Assembly: GCA_018873245.2 (NCBI GenBank)
Contig: JAEMBT020000007.1
Span: 12,235,129-12,299,128, forward strand
Direction of reading: 5' to 3'
DNA from: Archegozetes longisetosus
Taxonomy: Eukaryota; Arthropoda; Arachnida; Sarcoptiformes; Trhypochthoniidae
Length of the DNA stretch: 64,000 nt
Shown: positions 51,229 through 63,872 of the stretch, piece after piece
Layout: each line of letters begins with the position of its first letter
Position numbering within the stretch: the first letter of the stretch is position 1
Made by a program: the position numbers and the translations under genes
The notes under the pieces: generated by a model
The model's database searches: none
The model's input: the letters and a program-made list of their open reading frames with translations, nothing else
Told to the model about the DNA's origin: nothing

Positions 51229-52378
51229 GATCTGTCGAATTTGTAAAAATTGGACAAATGTTGAAAAAAATAAAGGCTATATTATTTAATACTAGAAGCA
51301 AATAATATATTCTCTTAAGCGACATATGTAAAGGTCATTAATGAAAGTGAAGTGATTTGAATACATATTACTGGATAATTGAAATCGGGGACAAAAAAGT
51401 GACATTAATTTTATTTCATTAACCAGAAACAAGCTAATTAATTAATTTATACCATCAAGTCCTTCATGTACTTCATATTGATTTGAAAAAACTTCGAAAG
51501 GATGATACGATTATGAGCCTGATTACATGAAAACGAAACTCTGATTTATGATAAGATAGAGTTGAAGTGCTGTCCGAAATAATAAAAGTGAATTTAGGCC
51601 AATGTTAAAAAATACTATACACTTAATGTCTAGATCTGGGCCAATGTTTAGTTATCAGTTAAATTTACTGATTCTGAATTGATTTAGAAAACGAAGGTGC
51701 ATGTTTTTTAATCCAAAAAAGGTATCACTTAAGTAACTTTATATTTATAAAGATTCTACACTCAGATTCTGTTGCTTTATCTTAATTATGAAGGTTAAAA
51801 TATTAATAGATTTTACACCTCAGGCAATATTTTGTATGCAATAACTCAAGATAATTGGTCCGAGGGATCAAAATTTGCTCCTACTCTCGCTATTCTCTTC
51901 TTTCCTGAAAATTTATTTAGAATTATACGAAAAATCGCAACGTTTAATAGAGAAGCCTTAAGAGCGGGCTGCATGCTGTTTGTCAGAATGTCGAAATCGA
52001 GAGGTTCAAAACCCACAAATCAAAAGCTAGAAATTCAAATGACAGAAACCCTGTTTTAATATCCTGAAAAACAGATTGAACCCATTTATTATTTGTAAAA
52101 AAATCCGTTGCAAAGATTAATTGAACTAAACATTCTGGTTGATTTCGGACTGGTTTTATTATGAGCTTGGACCTCAGATACAAAAGTTTGAAATTTTTAT
52201 GCAATCGATTGTCCAAAAATGACAAACTTATTTGCAAGTGAAAGTAGTTTTAAATATTTTATTCTATTTGAGATTTGTTTTACTATCTCTTAATCTTATA
52301 TTTACGTTATTAGTCTCTTTTGAATTGCTATGGTATTTGATCAAAGAGGAGTTGGGCCCATTTCACTCGATCTTAAAA

Positions 52379-53127
52379 CATCTATTTATTTGGCAATTTT
52401 CACATTCATAAAAACTCAGGATAACAAATATTTCAGCACATGACCTTGACCTATGATCTCACGTAGCAATAGCCGAAATTTTCAAAGTTTAAAACTTTAA
52501 AATTTGTTTGAAACAGAGCTATTGAAGATATGGGGAAAACAGTATAACTTTGCAATTTTCAAAGTTCCTTTTTGAGCACCATACCAGTAATGTTCACAAT
52601 CAATTGTATTAATCCCTTGGACATAGCGTTGAATAAAGAACTTTAAAGATTCCAGAGTTATAGTGATATCTATAATTGAAAATTGTTTTCACTAAAATTT
52701 CATATTGGCCCAAACAATTAAACCGGTAAAGAATATTTCCTAAAAATTCATAGATTTAAAAATTATAGCTAAAACAACTTTTTACATTAATATGGAGCAC
52801 CACATAAACGAAATCGACAAAATTATCAGAAATCAATTCAAACCTATTCTTCATCTTGACAAAACAGATTGTTTGTTTATGTGAGCCGATATATTTAAAA
52901 ATTCGAAAATTTTTTTGACTACAACTTTCAAATCTATTGAACTATGGAAAATAATTTTGATTAGCTTAATTAACTCGATCAATATAAAACTTTTGTTCAG
53001 CGATTCTCTTGTAATCAAATTTTAAAACTTTAACCTTGAAAATTGTCACTGTTGCTAAATGAGGTCAAAGATCAATTTCATAAGTTAAAGCTTCTTCATA
53101 AATATAAAATTGCCAAATAAATCGATG
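52379..53127. mobile_element. Candidate TIR element of about 750 bp
   Basis: CATCTATTTATTTGGCAATTTT near 52379 is answered by an inverted CATCGATTTATTTGGCAATTTT ending at 53127. Further inside, GACCTTGACCTATGATC on the left pairs loosely with GAGGTCAAAGATC on the right. There is no ORF and no certain target duplication, so this is a decayed or partly misread element. Confidence 0.45.
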
Positions 53128-55193
53128 TTCTGTAGCCATGTTGAATGAGAGCGCTCAAATGATCAAACTTTAAACAGAAATATTTTATAGAATTTTACTC
53201 AATTCATTTCGCTATTTTAATTTTAAATACTTTTACTTCGCAAAAGTTTTTAGATGTGAATAATTTTTTGACAATAAGTTACTTAGGGAAATGAAAACAG
53301 TGTTCCTGCGATTAGAATTTTTGGGTTTTGACCTTCTGTCAAATAAAGGGCTTCTTTGAAATTCTCTTGATTTAAGCCATTCTTTTTTAACAATGAACTA
53401 AACGGCTTCACTCAATTTGATTAAGATAAAAAGCTACATAAGATTATTTCGTAGCTTCTGAAAATTAACCACAAAATTTGAAGAACGCACTTTTTGAATA
53501 TCTTTTCATTTTTATGTTTGATTACTTATTAGAGTTAAACTTTAATCTAAATATAACTTTATAAGAAATTTATTATTTTGAATTATGTGACAACTCAGGT
53601 ACTATATAAATGAATAAACAAATAGTTGATTTAAAATTTATTTTTTCTTATTTACCTTAAATCTAAATTTATTGAAACAAAAACTCAAATCTCTTGAAAA
53701 CAATTCAAATATAAAATTGGAAAGGTCTTAATCTAATCTCAAATTGTGTAACTTGGTTTTATTCCAGCTTATTTACAAAAACAAAGTATAAAAAAGCTTC
53801 AATCATATCGGATATTTTCTTGTTTCCTACTTGTTTGATAATTTATGTAATCGTACAGAGAAATGTATGCCGACGAAAGTTTGTTATATTACTGATAAAA
53901 ACTTTGAACAATATTTGTTTTTTATGGTAAATACTGGCAATAACGTTCCTATAATTAATCCTTGTGTTTAACTTAAAACTTTAATTCCAAGCTTAAAGCG
54001 AATAAAACCATACTCAAGGCTAATGTTATTCACCATTTGATGAAATCTGCGCTTAATCTTTTACAGAAAATTTAATTTCGACACAACGCTGCAATTGATA
54101 AGTTCTTCATTGACGATACTGCACGCCAAAAAGATCAATGATAAATCAGACCTTCTATCAATTATTTCATTTTTCTCAGAATAACTGTTTAGAAATTTTT
54201 TTGGTCATTTCAAACTAAGGTTGAACAATTTTAAAAATTATGAAATCATAGATACCTTTGAAGCGAAATTCTATTTGATTTTGTATTATATGCCTTATAA
54301 TGTCACTTTCTATCAAGCATTAAGTTAGCAATCAATTTTCTAAATGATGTTCATGATTCACACTGAATCTATGTTAGATTTGAAGTCAATTTATTAATTC
54401 GCGACTCAAACAAATTGGTATTAGTTATATAAATCAAGTTGATTAAAATAAAACAGTAAATTGCTTCAATAAAAATAATACATTTGATTTCATTTCTAGA
54501 AAGTACTTCAGTTCTTCGTCATTACTGGATTATTGTTTGTGACTCTTCAATCGTGTCTGACTCGATTTAACGAAGTATTCCGTTTAAGAAGTTTTAAAGA
54601 GCTTCTTTTTAAACGACAGCGAGCGATTCATTCAGCTTAAGGTTGTAACGCCTTTGTTTGACTATCAATAAATATATATTAACCCGTTCATATATTCACA
54701 TGAAAATAAAATAATTTTGAAGTTTAGAAAAACAGATTAACTGCAAAGTAAAAGGACGGAAAAAGCAACTGGATCAGAGGTTCAACTTTAATGGCAATAT
54801 ATAGATAGGAACAGTATTTTTGGTTTATTAAACGTGATCAAATTTTTGGTTTGTTTTGGTTTATATTAAATAGTAACGTAATACAATGTTTCTATTTTGA
54901 GAATAAAAAATGAATTAGTGAAAATAAATCAATTTGTTTAGTAATCGTCAAAAAATCCTTCTATATCTTCATTAAAGTATGAAATGCAACATTCTTTAGA
55001 AAATGAACGTCCAGGCAGGTTCTTCGATTGGTCATAACACCACAAGGTTTGTTGAAAGACCTTTCGGCTACTCAAAAACCTGTTATGGACAGACTTTTTG
55101 CAAACTGTTTCGGTTTTTCCGATCAATTTCAATATTAAACTGAAAAATACTACCCTATATATAGAGACACCTATAAGCTTTTGATCAATTGTA

Positions 55194-55563
55194 CAGGGGT
55201 ACTAGTTAAGTTTTGAGAATCCGGTATTTAGATTAGTTGTAATGAACTCCAAGTTTATAATTATTAAATATAGTATAGTATGGGCTTACATAATAAGTAT
55301 TGTTGATATAGTCTTGAAAATTTAGGAAATATTTAAAGTTCAAATAGAACTATTTTGCACTTTTGCTATTATAATGGCTGAGCTAACAAGCGTGATTTTC
55401 GTGTTATAATTTTACATTGTTTTAAAAAAGACTTATGAGAGCTGGTTCAAACGTATGAAAAAGTGTATAGAAAACCAGGGAGAGTACTTCGAAAAAAATT
55501 CTTAGTATAATGTATTTAACTCGAATAAATTGCTTATTCTCAAAACTTAACTAGTACCCCTTG
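55194..55563. mobile_element. Tc1/mariner-type MITE with CAGGGGTACTAG ends
   Basis: A 370-bp element flanked by TA on both sides. The ends are inverted repeats: CAGGGGTACTAGTTAAGTTTTGAGAAT on the left and the same with one extra A on the right. The interior is AT-rich without an ORF. Confidence 0.8.
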
Positions 55564-56666
55564 TAAGATATAAACAAAATATAAATAAGTAAAAATCATG
55601 TGTTTTACTAAATAAAGGTACAATTAATTAAAAGCTCGAGTAATATAAATGTCTTTAAAATGCTTTGTTAAATTATCCCCTTACTTATGATTTAAAACCC
55701 GATAAGAACCTCATTATCAAAGTCGATGATTGTAAACAATTCTTTAAATCATTCATAAAATCTAAGCTTGATTATAATAAAGCTTAAAAAATTCTTGCAA
55801 GATTTCTCTTACTCTTAATGAACCGAAATTTAATGTTTTGAACTTGTTTAAAAATAATTTCGACTCAAACTCGTTAAGTAAAAGAACAGATTCCAATACA
55901 ATAAGCCTTCGAAAATTCTTTAGTGGTTAACAAAGAAAAACTTTACGACATTGACAAACTTATTGAGCCGGTTATTTTACCGAAAACGTGACATTCTTTC
56001 AGACTTCATATTCAAACGAAACAGCTCGTGATGTTACCAAAACTAAAAAAAGACTACATAAATTTTTCGGCATATCATTTAGTTACTATTTCAAAATTAA
56101 AAATCTAAGAATATGGTCGTTGATTAATTCTGTGAATAAGTTTTATGTGTTTCTCGATTGATTTAATATTATAATTATGCCTTTTCACGAAACTTTTCTT
56201 ATTAAAATTATTCAGATTTTGATCTTTTGAAATAAAGTTATGCCACACTTATCAAAAATTTGATAAATGGTGAAAGAAAAAGGCTTTCAGTTGTTAAATA
56301 AAAGTTTCGATATGAACAAAGTTTGAACTAAAGAAAATATAAAGTTACTAATAAGCTCTAACTTTTATCTCTTTAATGTTTTGGTTAAAAGTTATGTACT
56401 GTTTGTTTGATAGAATAGTTTTGATGTCAACTTTAGACAAATTAATATACAATAATTTTTTAAAAAATTTTCAACAATTCAATTTTCGGTCCTACGAATA
56501 AATTAGGATATTGGTTGAATTTACGATAATTTTACTCAAAGAATAGATTACTCTAATGAAAAGATAATTTGAAAAACTACAAAATGAAGAACAGCTCAGT
56601 CGAGAACTCAGTAAATTTTTATTAAGATTAAAACTGAAGTTTGAAGCATAATTTAATTGAAGATGA

Positions 56667-57098
56667 TTATCCGGATGCCATCATATTTCCTCCTTCTTTA
56701 ACCAATTCTACTTTATTCTTAATATCTTCCTTAAGACTGTTGACACAGTTATTCTGAGCTTTCTCATTTTTCTTGTTATTTTCCAAACATTGTTTAAACG
56801 CATTTAAAGTTTCATCCAATTGGTTCGGCAGCAGCAAACATATACCCATATTTGCCACATCCATTGCTTTGACTCCCTTACACGCGGGACACTCCTCATC
56901 TTTCTCGCAGGCCATCTTCTTTGATTTTGTAATGAGTTTCTCGCTTAGAGCACACACTTTTTCGACTACTTTTTGAGCCACTTTATTAGCCCCATCAACT
57001 AATTTTTTACCGACTTTTTGAACTAAAGCGTCTCCTTCTGATAAGTTGGCAACAAAGACAAAAGACACAAAAAAGAATAAAACTGTCAATTTTATCAT
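56667..57098 (-). CDS. Small secreted Cys-containing protein, unknown family
   Basis: An intronless 143-residue ORF starts at ATG 57098. Residues 1-22 form a clear signal peptide (KLTVLFFFVSFVFVANL then SEG). The mature part is Lys-rich and predicted helical, with seven Cys: one in VCALSEK, three in MACEKDEECPACKG, then GICLLLP, QCLENN and NCVNSL. A TATA box (TATAAAAT on the minus strand, 57181-57188) lies about 85 nt upstream, and an AATAAA lies about 45 nt after the stop near 56618, so the gene looks complete and expressed. I do not recognise the family; secreted helical Cys proteins in mites include gland or gut products, but no function can be assigned. Confidence 0.75.
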   Translation of the reverse strand: MIKLTVLFFFVSFVFVANLSEGDALVQKVGKKLVDGANKVAQKVVEKVCALSEKLITKSKKMACEKDEECPACKGVKAMDVANMGICLLLPNQLDETLNAFKQCLENNKKNEKAQNNCVNSLKEDIKNKVELVKEGGNMMASG

Positions 57099-57180
57099 TT
57101 CTTTATGGCTTTATTCGAGTCGAATTTCGATTATTGTTATTATAAGTGAAGGAACTATTTATTGCAATCGATTCCTTCTT

Positions 57181-57188
57181 ATTTTATA
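57181..57188 (-). promoter_or_regulatory. TATA box of the small secreted protein gene
   Basis: TATAAAAT on the minus strand, about 85 nt before the ATG, a normal distance for a short 5' UTR. Confidence 0.5.
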
Positions 57189-58686
57189 CTAAAAAGTGCA
57201 GTGGCTGAGCAAAGTTTGGTAAAAAAATCAATGCAATAATGACTTGTTCTGTTTAAATAGAATGTTTCAAAACGTTATCTTAATTGCAAGTCTAATTATT
57301 ATTTTGGCCATTCAAATGTTTCGTAAAACAATAAAAGTACTGCAACTAAGAACGTCAAATAATGATCGATTATTTGAATTGCTACGCAAACGTTGAGAAC
57401 AATTGAAAAAGTAGTCTATAATTTGACTTTGCTTTGAGCCAAATCGATACAGACAATAATGAATGATTGCTGAATAAACAAATTAGTAATAGTTAAAACG
57501 ATTACTCGATTCTTGCATAAATCTGTTGAACGACTATAAAAACATGATGGTTGTCATTTTATACATTGCTAAAATGCAATTATTGGCCAATGCAACAGAC
57601 ATCAAGTTTTATTTATTTATAAAATGAATTGCAATTCTACCGCAGCAAAATCATGGAATCTTTTTATGAATCAATTTATTAAATATAAACATTTACTGAA
57701 TGTTTTGCAATTTTCTACTAACTTATAAGCGTATGAATAAGTAGAAAGCACCAATTTTAGTCGCTATGCACTTCATCTAAACTAATTGCTTTTGAATGCA
57801 GGCATTTGTTAGTTTTTCTAAGAGAAACTATTTTAAAAAGTTTAAAAATATAACTTATATCAAGTTTTCATTCTCTATGGTTTTAATTCGTGCTTCAAAT
57901 TTGATAATAACTTTGAACGATGAGTTTGAAAATTGCATAACTATGGTTTGTTCGTGTTCTACAGTATGTCTAAGCATAAGATTGACTCGTTAGCCCATTT
58001 TTCTGGCAAATCATTTAACTTTTAATGAATAAAGTTATATTTAAATACTGAATCCTTAATAGGTCTTGAAAACTTTGAGCTTTAAATCCGTAATTTGGAA
58101 ACATATCAAGCATTTACTGCTGTCTTCTGCGCGCTTTGGAAAATCTGTACATCAAAAGAGCTTAAGTCTTATTGAATACTTCAAAGACACATTTGACTAC
58201 TCACTACATTTACTAAAGGCCCTAATCTCATGACATCTTATTTATACACTCTAATATTTTTGACGATAAAACTTTTGATGCTAAACTAACCTATAACCGC
58301 ATTTATTCAGTATTTGGATAAAATTTCAATTTTTTAATAAGCCCTTTCGTGATCTAAATTTCTCAAAAGCGTACAGGAGACAGTAAATGCTTCATACATT
58401 ACTAAATAGCATCGGTGTATCTTCATATGTCGAGTTCTCTCAAGAAGTGATGTGCAAACAGAGCACTCAATTGAAAAGAATAACTCTCTCAAAGTATCGC
58501 TTAATAAGTTAAAAATTTTCTTATATTAACTGATTACCATTAAAATTATTAATTGGAAAAGTTAAAGGACATTCTGAATATTACTTATTAACATTTTATT
58601 TAATTTAATTGAAGGATATGACATATTTTATTTCATTTTTTAAACAAACACATTTGTAAAATAAAATGTGTGTAGACTAAAATCTA

Positions 58687-59061
58687 TTGTCCAGGTTTAA
58701 TACAATTTTGTTTCGCGCAAAGAATAACTATCCAATTAAAAGTCAATTAACTTTTACTCTTGCTATCAGATCATATATTGAAGCTTTTGCAGATTATTAT
58801 AAAAGGTTCAAACTATATTTTAAGGTCGAAATCAGAAAAGTCCTTATAACTTGTCAAAAACCGTTTCTTTGGATAACTTCTCATATGAAGGTCTTGAAAT
58901 GTGCCACAGAGTTTAGAGATTTCGATGGAGATCCTGCCATACAATTGACTGCTGTTGCTCCTCCTCAAAACTCTAAAGCTTACAGTACTCTAAGACTTTC
59001 ATATAGGACACGGGGCACGTGCCCGACCACAATCCTAATATCATTAGCTATTAGACTGTAA
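58687..59061 (+). mobile_element. Decayed Ty3/gypsy-type pol fragment
   Basis: An open frame of 124 codons carries, in the right order and spacing, the region after the reverse-transcriptase active site of Ty3/gypsy elements: SYIEAFADYYKRF (family pattern GLA-YYR-F), then KPFLW (family PF-W), a short LK segment and RDFDGDPAIQLTA (family PDFD..F.L.TDA, start of RNase H). The Asp of the RNase H start is lost and the helix between PFLW and DFD is short. No LTRs, gag or integrase are seen. It is an isolated fossil, identified by motif only. Confidence 0.5.
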
Positions 59062-60807
59062 AATTGAAGCAAATTTAGACATTTAAATGTATGAGTAATT
59101 TAATTATAAATCTGATTATTAAGCTTCAATTATGATAAAACTGTCTCAATTCAGTTACCATGTCGTGTTATTTGAGTCAAATCTTCGATTAGTGCCCCAC
59201 TAATGCTTAATTACCAGTTACGGCACTGCTAAAAAACATTGCAATCTTATAATCCTAATTATCACAGTTTAAATAATAGTAATTTTAGCAATTTCCACGA
59301 TTCAGTTACTACTTTGATAATGAATAATCATTTATCAAACTTATACATTGAATACTTTAGTTGGTTCTACATTCAAATTAGTTTTTTGCTAATAATAAGT
59401 GTGAACTATTGATAGACTCATACCAATCATTTTAGGCACTAATCTCTTTTATGTTATCTGCAGTTCAATGAGAACTTTATAAATTATGAATTAGAAAACT
59501 GAAATATTATTTTGAACTGAACAATTGCAAAACATCAATTTCTGACAACTTTCGTGATGAGAAAGAAAGTATACATTACTCAGCAATAAAAGAGAATCAT
59601 CTCTCTGTTCAGTTTAGAAAATTAAACTCTTCGGGCAATTTAAGTGTTTCATATTGACGAAAATAAACTATAAATGATTTTTTAGAATTGTTATCAAGAA
59701 AATGGACCTAAAAAGTTCCTTATTTGTTCATTCGAAATATGTAAGTTTTGAAGTGATGTAACTTTAACTAGAAATTAGTGCTAATTGTGATTAGCTGTGA
59801 CTAACTGTAGCAAAACTGAAGCTTCGTTCCAACTTGTCAAACAATCAAAATTGCAATTCTATGTTAGAAACAATTAAATCGTAAAGATTTTTCGTTTCTA
59901 ATTTACTCTAAGAACTCTTCATTGGTTTCTCAACTTTTTTAGTACTAGTATACCTTATTAACAGCAAGCGGCCACCACTTCTTGTCTGATTGTAGGCTCA
60001 ACACAAGATGTCGAAGGGATCCTCAATCAAACTTTCTTAATAAGATAATTCTAACACTAGTAATTCATACTCTTGCGTAAGATTTGTGAAAATCAACTTC
60101 TGATTTTGCTTTTGGATCAATATTTAATACTTTTACTTTTATTATGCTAAGAAAACCTTTGTACTTTGCCACTTCAGTACTTTAGCATTTTGGGTCCACT
60201 TAAACTCTTAAAAACCTGAGTATTTAAAATCACATTCAAAAAACCTTAGCTGAAATATTATAGTTATTCGAAGCTTTACTGATTTAATTCATTTTGAATC
60301 AATTATCTTTAAAAAATGTGTTTGTGAAACATTACTCTTCTAGTGAAATTCAGATTCTTAATAGTCATTTAATTGATATTTTTGTGTTCTAAACACCATA
60401 GATATGTTCCATACATTGACACCTTTATTGACTTTCAGAGTGAAAAGTATTTAAGCTGATAGGCTTAATAAATCTATATGATAGGCAATAAATCAATGGA
60501 TTAGGAATGTATTTTTTATTTAGATTTTCAAGTTTTTATACCTTATAATTTTACTGACAGTTTAGTTTAATGCTAACTAATCATAATCACGATTTATTAC
60601 CTATCAATCAAATTAAATTCTTTTGGTAGCAATTCAATTTAAGATAAGAGCTCAATTCACGCATTTTTTGGATTCAACACTTGTTAGCAAAAACTTAAAG
60701 TAAATAACAATATACTTAATCACTCAATACTGTTACACCTTCTACTGTAAAGCTTTAGACTTGGTGCATTTCACAAATTCAAGATTTAATTATTGGACAA
60801 ATATCTA

Positions 60808-63298
60808 ATGGATTTATTAAATATATCACCGATTAGGTTATTATCAACTGAATCTTTTGACTCGAGTATTTATGAAGGGAAAGAAGACGCGTCTTCGCTG
60901 GACATTTCACTCTATGGAAATGTGACTAATAGTAGTAATTGTACACCTATTATTACTAAAAAAAATTTGGACGATGTGCAAAAATTTCAAGATATTGAAT
61001 CGCAAATTTCGGAAGCGAAAAGGACTTATACAAATAGAACAAATTCACCGAAAAATGTACGCAAAAGATTTGGAAGTAGTCTTAGCTCAGTTGGAGACTA
61101 CCTATCATCGAATAAAACCAAGTTTTATAAACAAAAATTAGCTGTTTATAACTTCCTTCAAAGACCTCGCAGTTTATTAGCTGTTGGATACCACACATTT
61201 GTTTCTTGTGCCATATTTGTATGTTTGGTATTAAATGTTTTATCAACAGTAGAAGGTAACAAAATGAATTGGACATTGTTTCAATTAACTTTCAATTGAT
61301 TCTAACTCAGAGTACAAAGTGGCCGCGTCGAATGGACTTAGATTCCTGGATATTTTAGTAGTAGTGCTTTTCGGCACAGAATTCGTGGCTAGATTCTGGT
61401 CGTCGTCTTGTTTAGCTCAATATCGCGACTGTAATGGAAAGTTTCGCTTCCTCTGCAATCCGTTTCGTGTATTTGACATCTTTGTGATCACCGTGTCATC
61501 TATTGTATTATTTTTCGACTTCGAGGGTCAAATTCTATCCACATTTTTGAAAGGACTTCGATTTTTTCTAGTTTTTGGAATGTTTAGACTCGAACACAGA
61601 TTCAAGCCATGGAGGCTCATGGCATCAGTTGTGTGGGACCAAAGAGAACATCTCGCCATTACTGCTTATATGGGATTCTTATCACTTTTATTTGTTTCAT
61701 TAATTGTTTATTTTGCTGAAAAAGATGTGAATCCAGATTTCAAAAGTTTAGCAAATGCCTTGTGGTGGGGAGTTGTAACGCTTTGCACAGGTTTGAATCA
61801 ATTCTTTTCATTTAAAAGCATTTGTCATTCTACCAGTTCAAAGTAGAGGTCGGTATTCTCGAAAATTGAGAGAACAGGGTGAGCTTCGAATTTCGATAAT
61901 TAAGTTAAATAACCTATAGCGACCTTGAATCAATTTTGAGTTAAATTAATTTAACCAATACTAATCAAATTCCAAAGCAGTTTCAACTAATATACTCGCA
62001 TATTTGTTGAATTAAGTGTTGACCTATGTCTAAAAATCAATTAATATCAATTTTTCAATACGAAAATTTTTGGTTTTCCTAAATTTAGAGATTTTAATTG
62101 CTTTTTTCGAGATTCGAACAAGTCTTGAGGTACCTCTCAATCGGGAACCGATATCGTACTCTAGTTAAAAGGTTAAAATACTATTTAAATATTCTGAAGT
62201 TGGATACGGAGAAATCACTCCAATCACTTCTGTTGGCAAATTTTTATCGTGCATATGTATTATTCTGGGGGTATCTCTATTCGCTTTACCTGCTGGTATA
62301 TTGGGCGCTGGTCTCGCACTTAAGGTATATTCAATCAAATCTAGAATATGAAGATTATATATATTATCACCACACATATTGCATTTAACATACTGCAGAT
62401 TTCAATGTTTACCAATTTGAATATTGCTCAACAAAGATTGCTTTTTTCTTTAACGTAAATATTAGATTCGGATCCGAATACAACACAGTTGATTGAAATA
62501 CAAATATTTAGTTGAACAATTAGTATTGATGTCAGAAATAAGTAAAACTATCTTTTATTATATGATTAAACATGATTGCATGACGTAAGTTGGACTAACG
62601 CATTACAATTTGACCATATGCTCGAAAAGCTAATAGCGTTTACTTGCAAAAACAATTGAAAAAAGTACTTATCAAATCCAATTTGATCATTCAAATATTT
62701 ATTATTTTTTTAGGTTGAAGAGCAACAGCATAAGAGACAAGTTAATAAACGTAGAGAACCGGCAGCAAAATTGATACAAAGCTCGTGGAGATTCTATTTA
62801 GTCACTAGAAATCCCATAAATGCAATCATATGGAAGAGGCATTTAGTACCAAACACCAAACTTAATTTCTTGACAAACAGACAGAAAAATGCGATCAAAT
62901 TTATTTTAATTATTAGATTTTTAGTAATGAGACGCCGTTTCGACACAGCTTCCAAGCCTTACAGTATAAAGGACGTACTTGAACAATACGCTGCCGGACA
63001 CGCAGACGTCTCAGCCAGAGTTAAACATATGCAGTACAAAACAAATTCTGTTCAGTCCGTTGTCAATTCTAACTCCAAAACCCTTCAAGAGTCAAAGGTT
63101 ATTATATCATCACACATGTCAAAAATTGAAAGTAGAATCTATGACTTACAGCTTAGTTTGGATCAATTGACCGAAATTATTAAAGATAACTCTACTATTC
63201 GTGGTATGACTACCATATCATACGACAACAAAAACAATTATAATAATCCAAGTTTACGACTCTTTAAGCCTTCAAGTTTAAGAAGAAAATCTTCTTAG
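60808..63298 (+). CDS. KCNQ (Kv7)-type voltage-gated potassium channel, short form
   Basis: Four exons, 60808-61255, 61311-61790, 62200-62324 and 62714-63298, join in phase to 545 residues. S1 starts with YNFLQRPRS; the core has the KCNQ signatures GKFRFLCNPFRVFD, ITAYMGFLSLLFVSLIVYFAEKD and LANALWWGVVTL. The filter TVGYG is formed across the exon 2/3 junction; S6 holds LFALPAGILGAG. The C-terminus has the calmodulin-binding helix A (AAKLIQSSWRFY), helix B (FDTASKPYSIKDVLEQYAAGH) and a coiled coil (SHMSKIESRIYDLQ). KCNQ tetramers carry slow, PIP2-dependent K+ currents at the plasma membrane. Oddities: S4 (LKGLRFFLVFGMFRLEHRF) has fewer Arg than usual, the filter is followed by E instead of D, and the protein is shorter than most KCNQs. 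ATG 60808 is the first in-frame ATG after the acceptor-free leader. An AATAAA follows at about 63338. Confidence 0.92.
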
Positions 63299-63872
63299 TA
63301 TTCCGATTTAATCTAAGAGATTAAGAAAACTTTCAAAATAAAAAATCTACACAGACACTAAATTTTAGCCATTCTATTCAATCGTTTTGAAATCATATTC
63401 TGAATCATTTTGAATATTTAAAGTGTTCAAAATAAAACAATTACAAACCTTCTAACAATGAGTGTTAAACATATTTAGATCTTTGAAACGCTTACTCGAA
63501 TGCTTTAGATATTTTTAATAGATCTACTGATTGAGTTAACGTTAAAGGATTGTTTGCCAGAAAATTTGACCTTATTTTTCTTATTTTCTGTTGTTATGTC
63601 TTACAATTAATGATAAGGTTTTTCAGAGTCAAACTGTTTGAGCAAAAATCTTTACTCTGTTTAAAGTATATTGTGTGAATATTATAAGATATTAATTATA
63701 TTACTTATTGTAGAACTTATATAAGATTGAAGTTAGAATATTAATGTTTTCAATCTGTCAGCTCATTTCATTGGAGTTCATAAATTTTATTAAAATTTCG
63801 GAAAAACTTTCTTCAAATAATTCGAGAAAAATTCATTTAAGATGAATCAACGATTAGTTACAAACGATCCTC
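63299..63872. other. Gap between converging gene ends
   Basis: Holds the KCNQ 3' UTR with AATAAA signals near 63338 and 63430, and on the other strand an AATAAA near 63785 that could serve the gene ending at 63873. Nothing else seen. Confidence 0.45.

Larger units (their letters stand above)
51105..56666. other. Long intergenic region with two inverted-repeat elements
   Basis: 5.5 kb that holds the TATA box of DFP2-like gene 2, a TIR candidate at 52379-53127 and a MITE at 55194-55563. A minus-strand ORF at 54938-55132 has four Cys including a CC pair, but no ATG and no known motif. I see no other exon. Confidence 0.5.
57099..60807. other. Intergenic region with a retrotransposon fragment
   Basis: Lies between the divergent small secreted protein gene (-) and the KCNQ gene (+). 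Apart from the pol fragment at 58687-59061 and the TATA box, I see no exon or clear repeat. Confidence 0.45.

Noticed and set aside
51832..52059. ORF of 75 codons as a gene
   Set aside because: No ATG with context, no motif and no splice partner; probably chance.
54938..55132. Cys-containing minus-strand ORF as a possible small secreted peptide
   Set aside because: No ATG, no signal peptide and no known Cys spacing; kept only as a remark in the intergenic entry.
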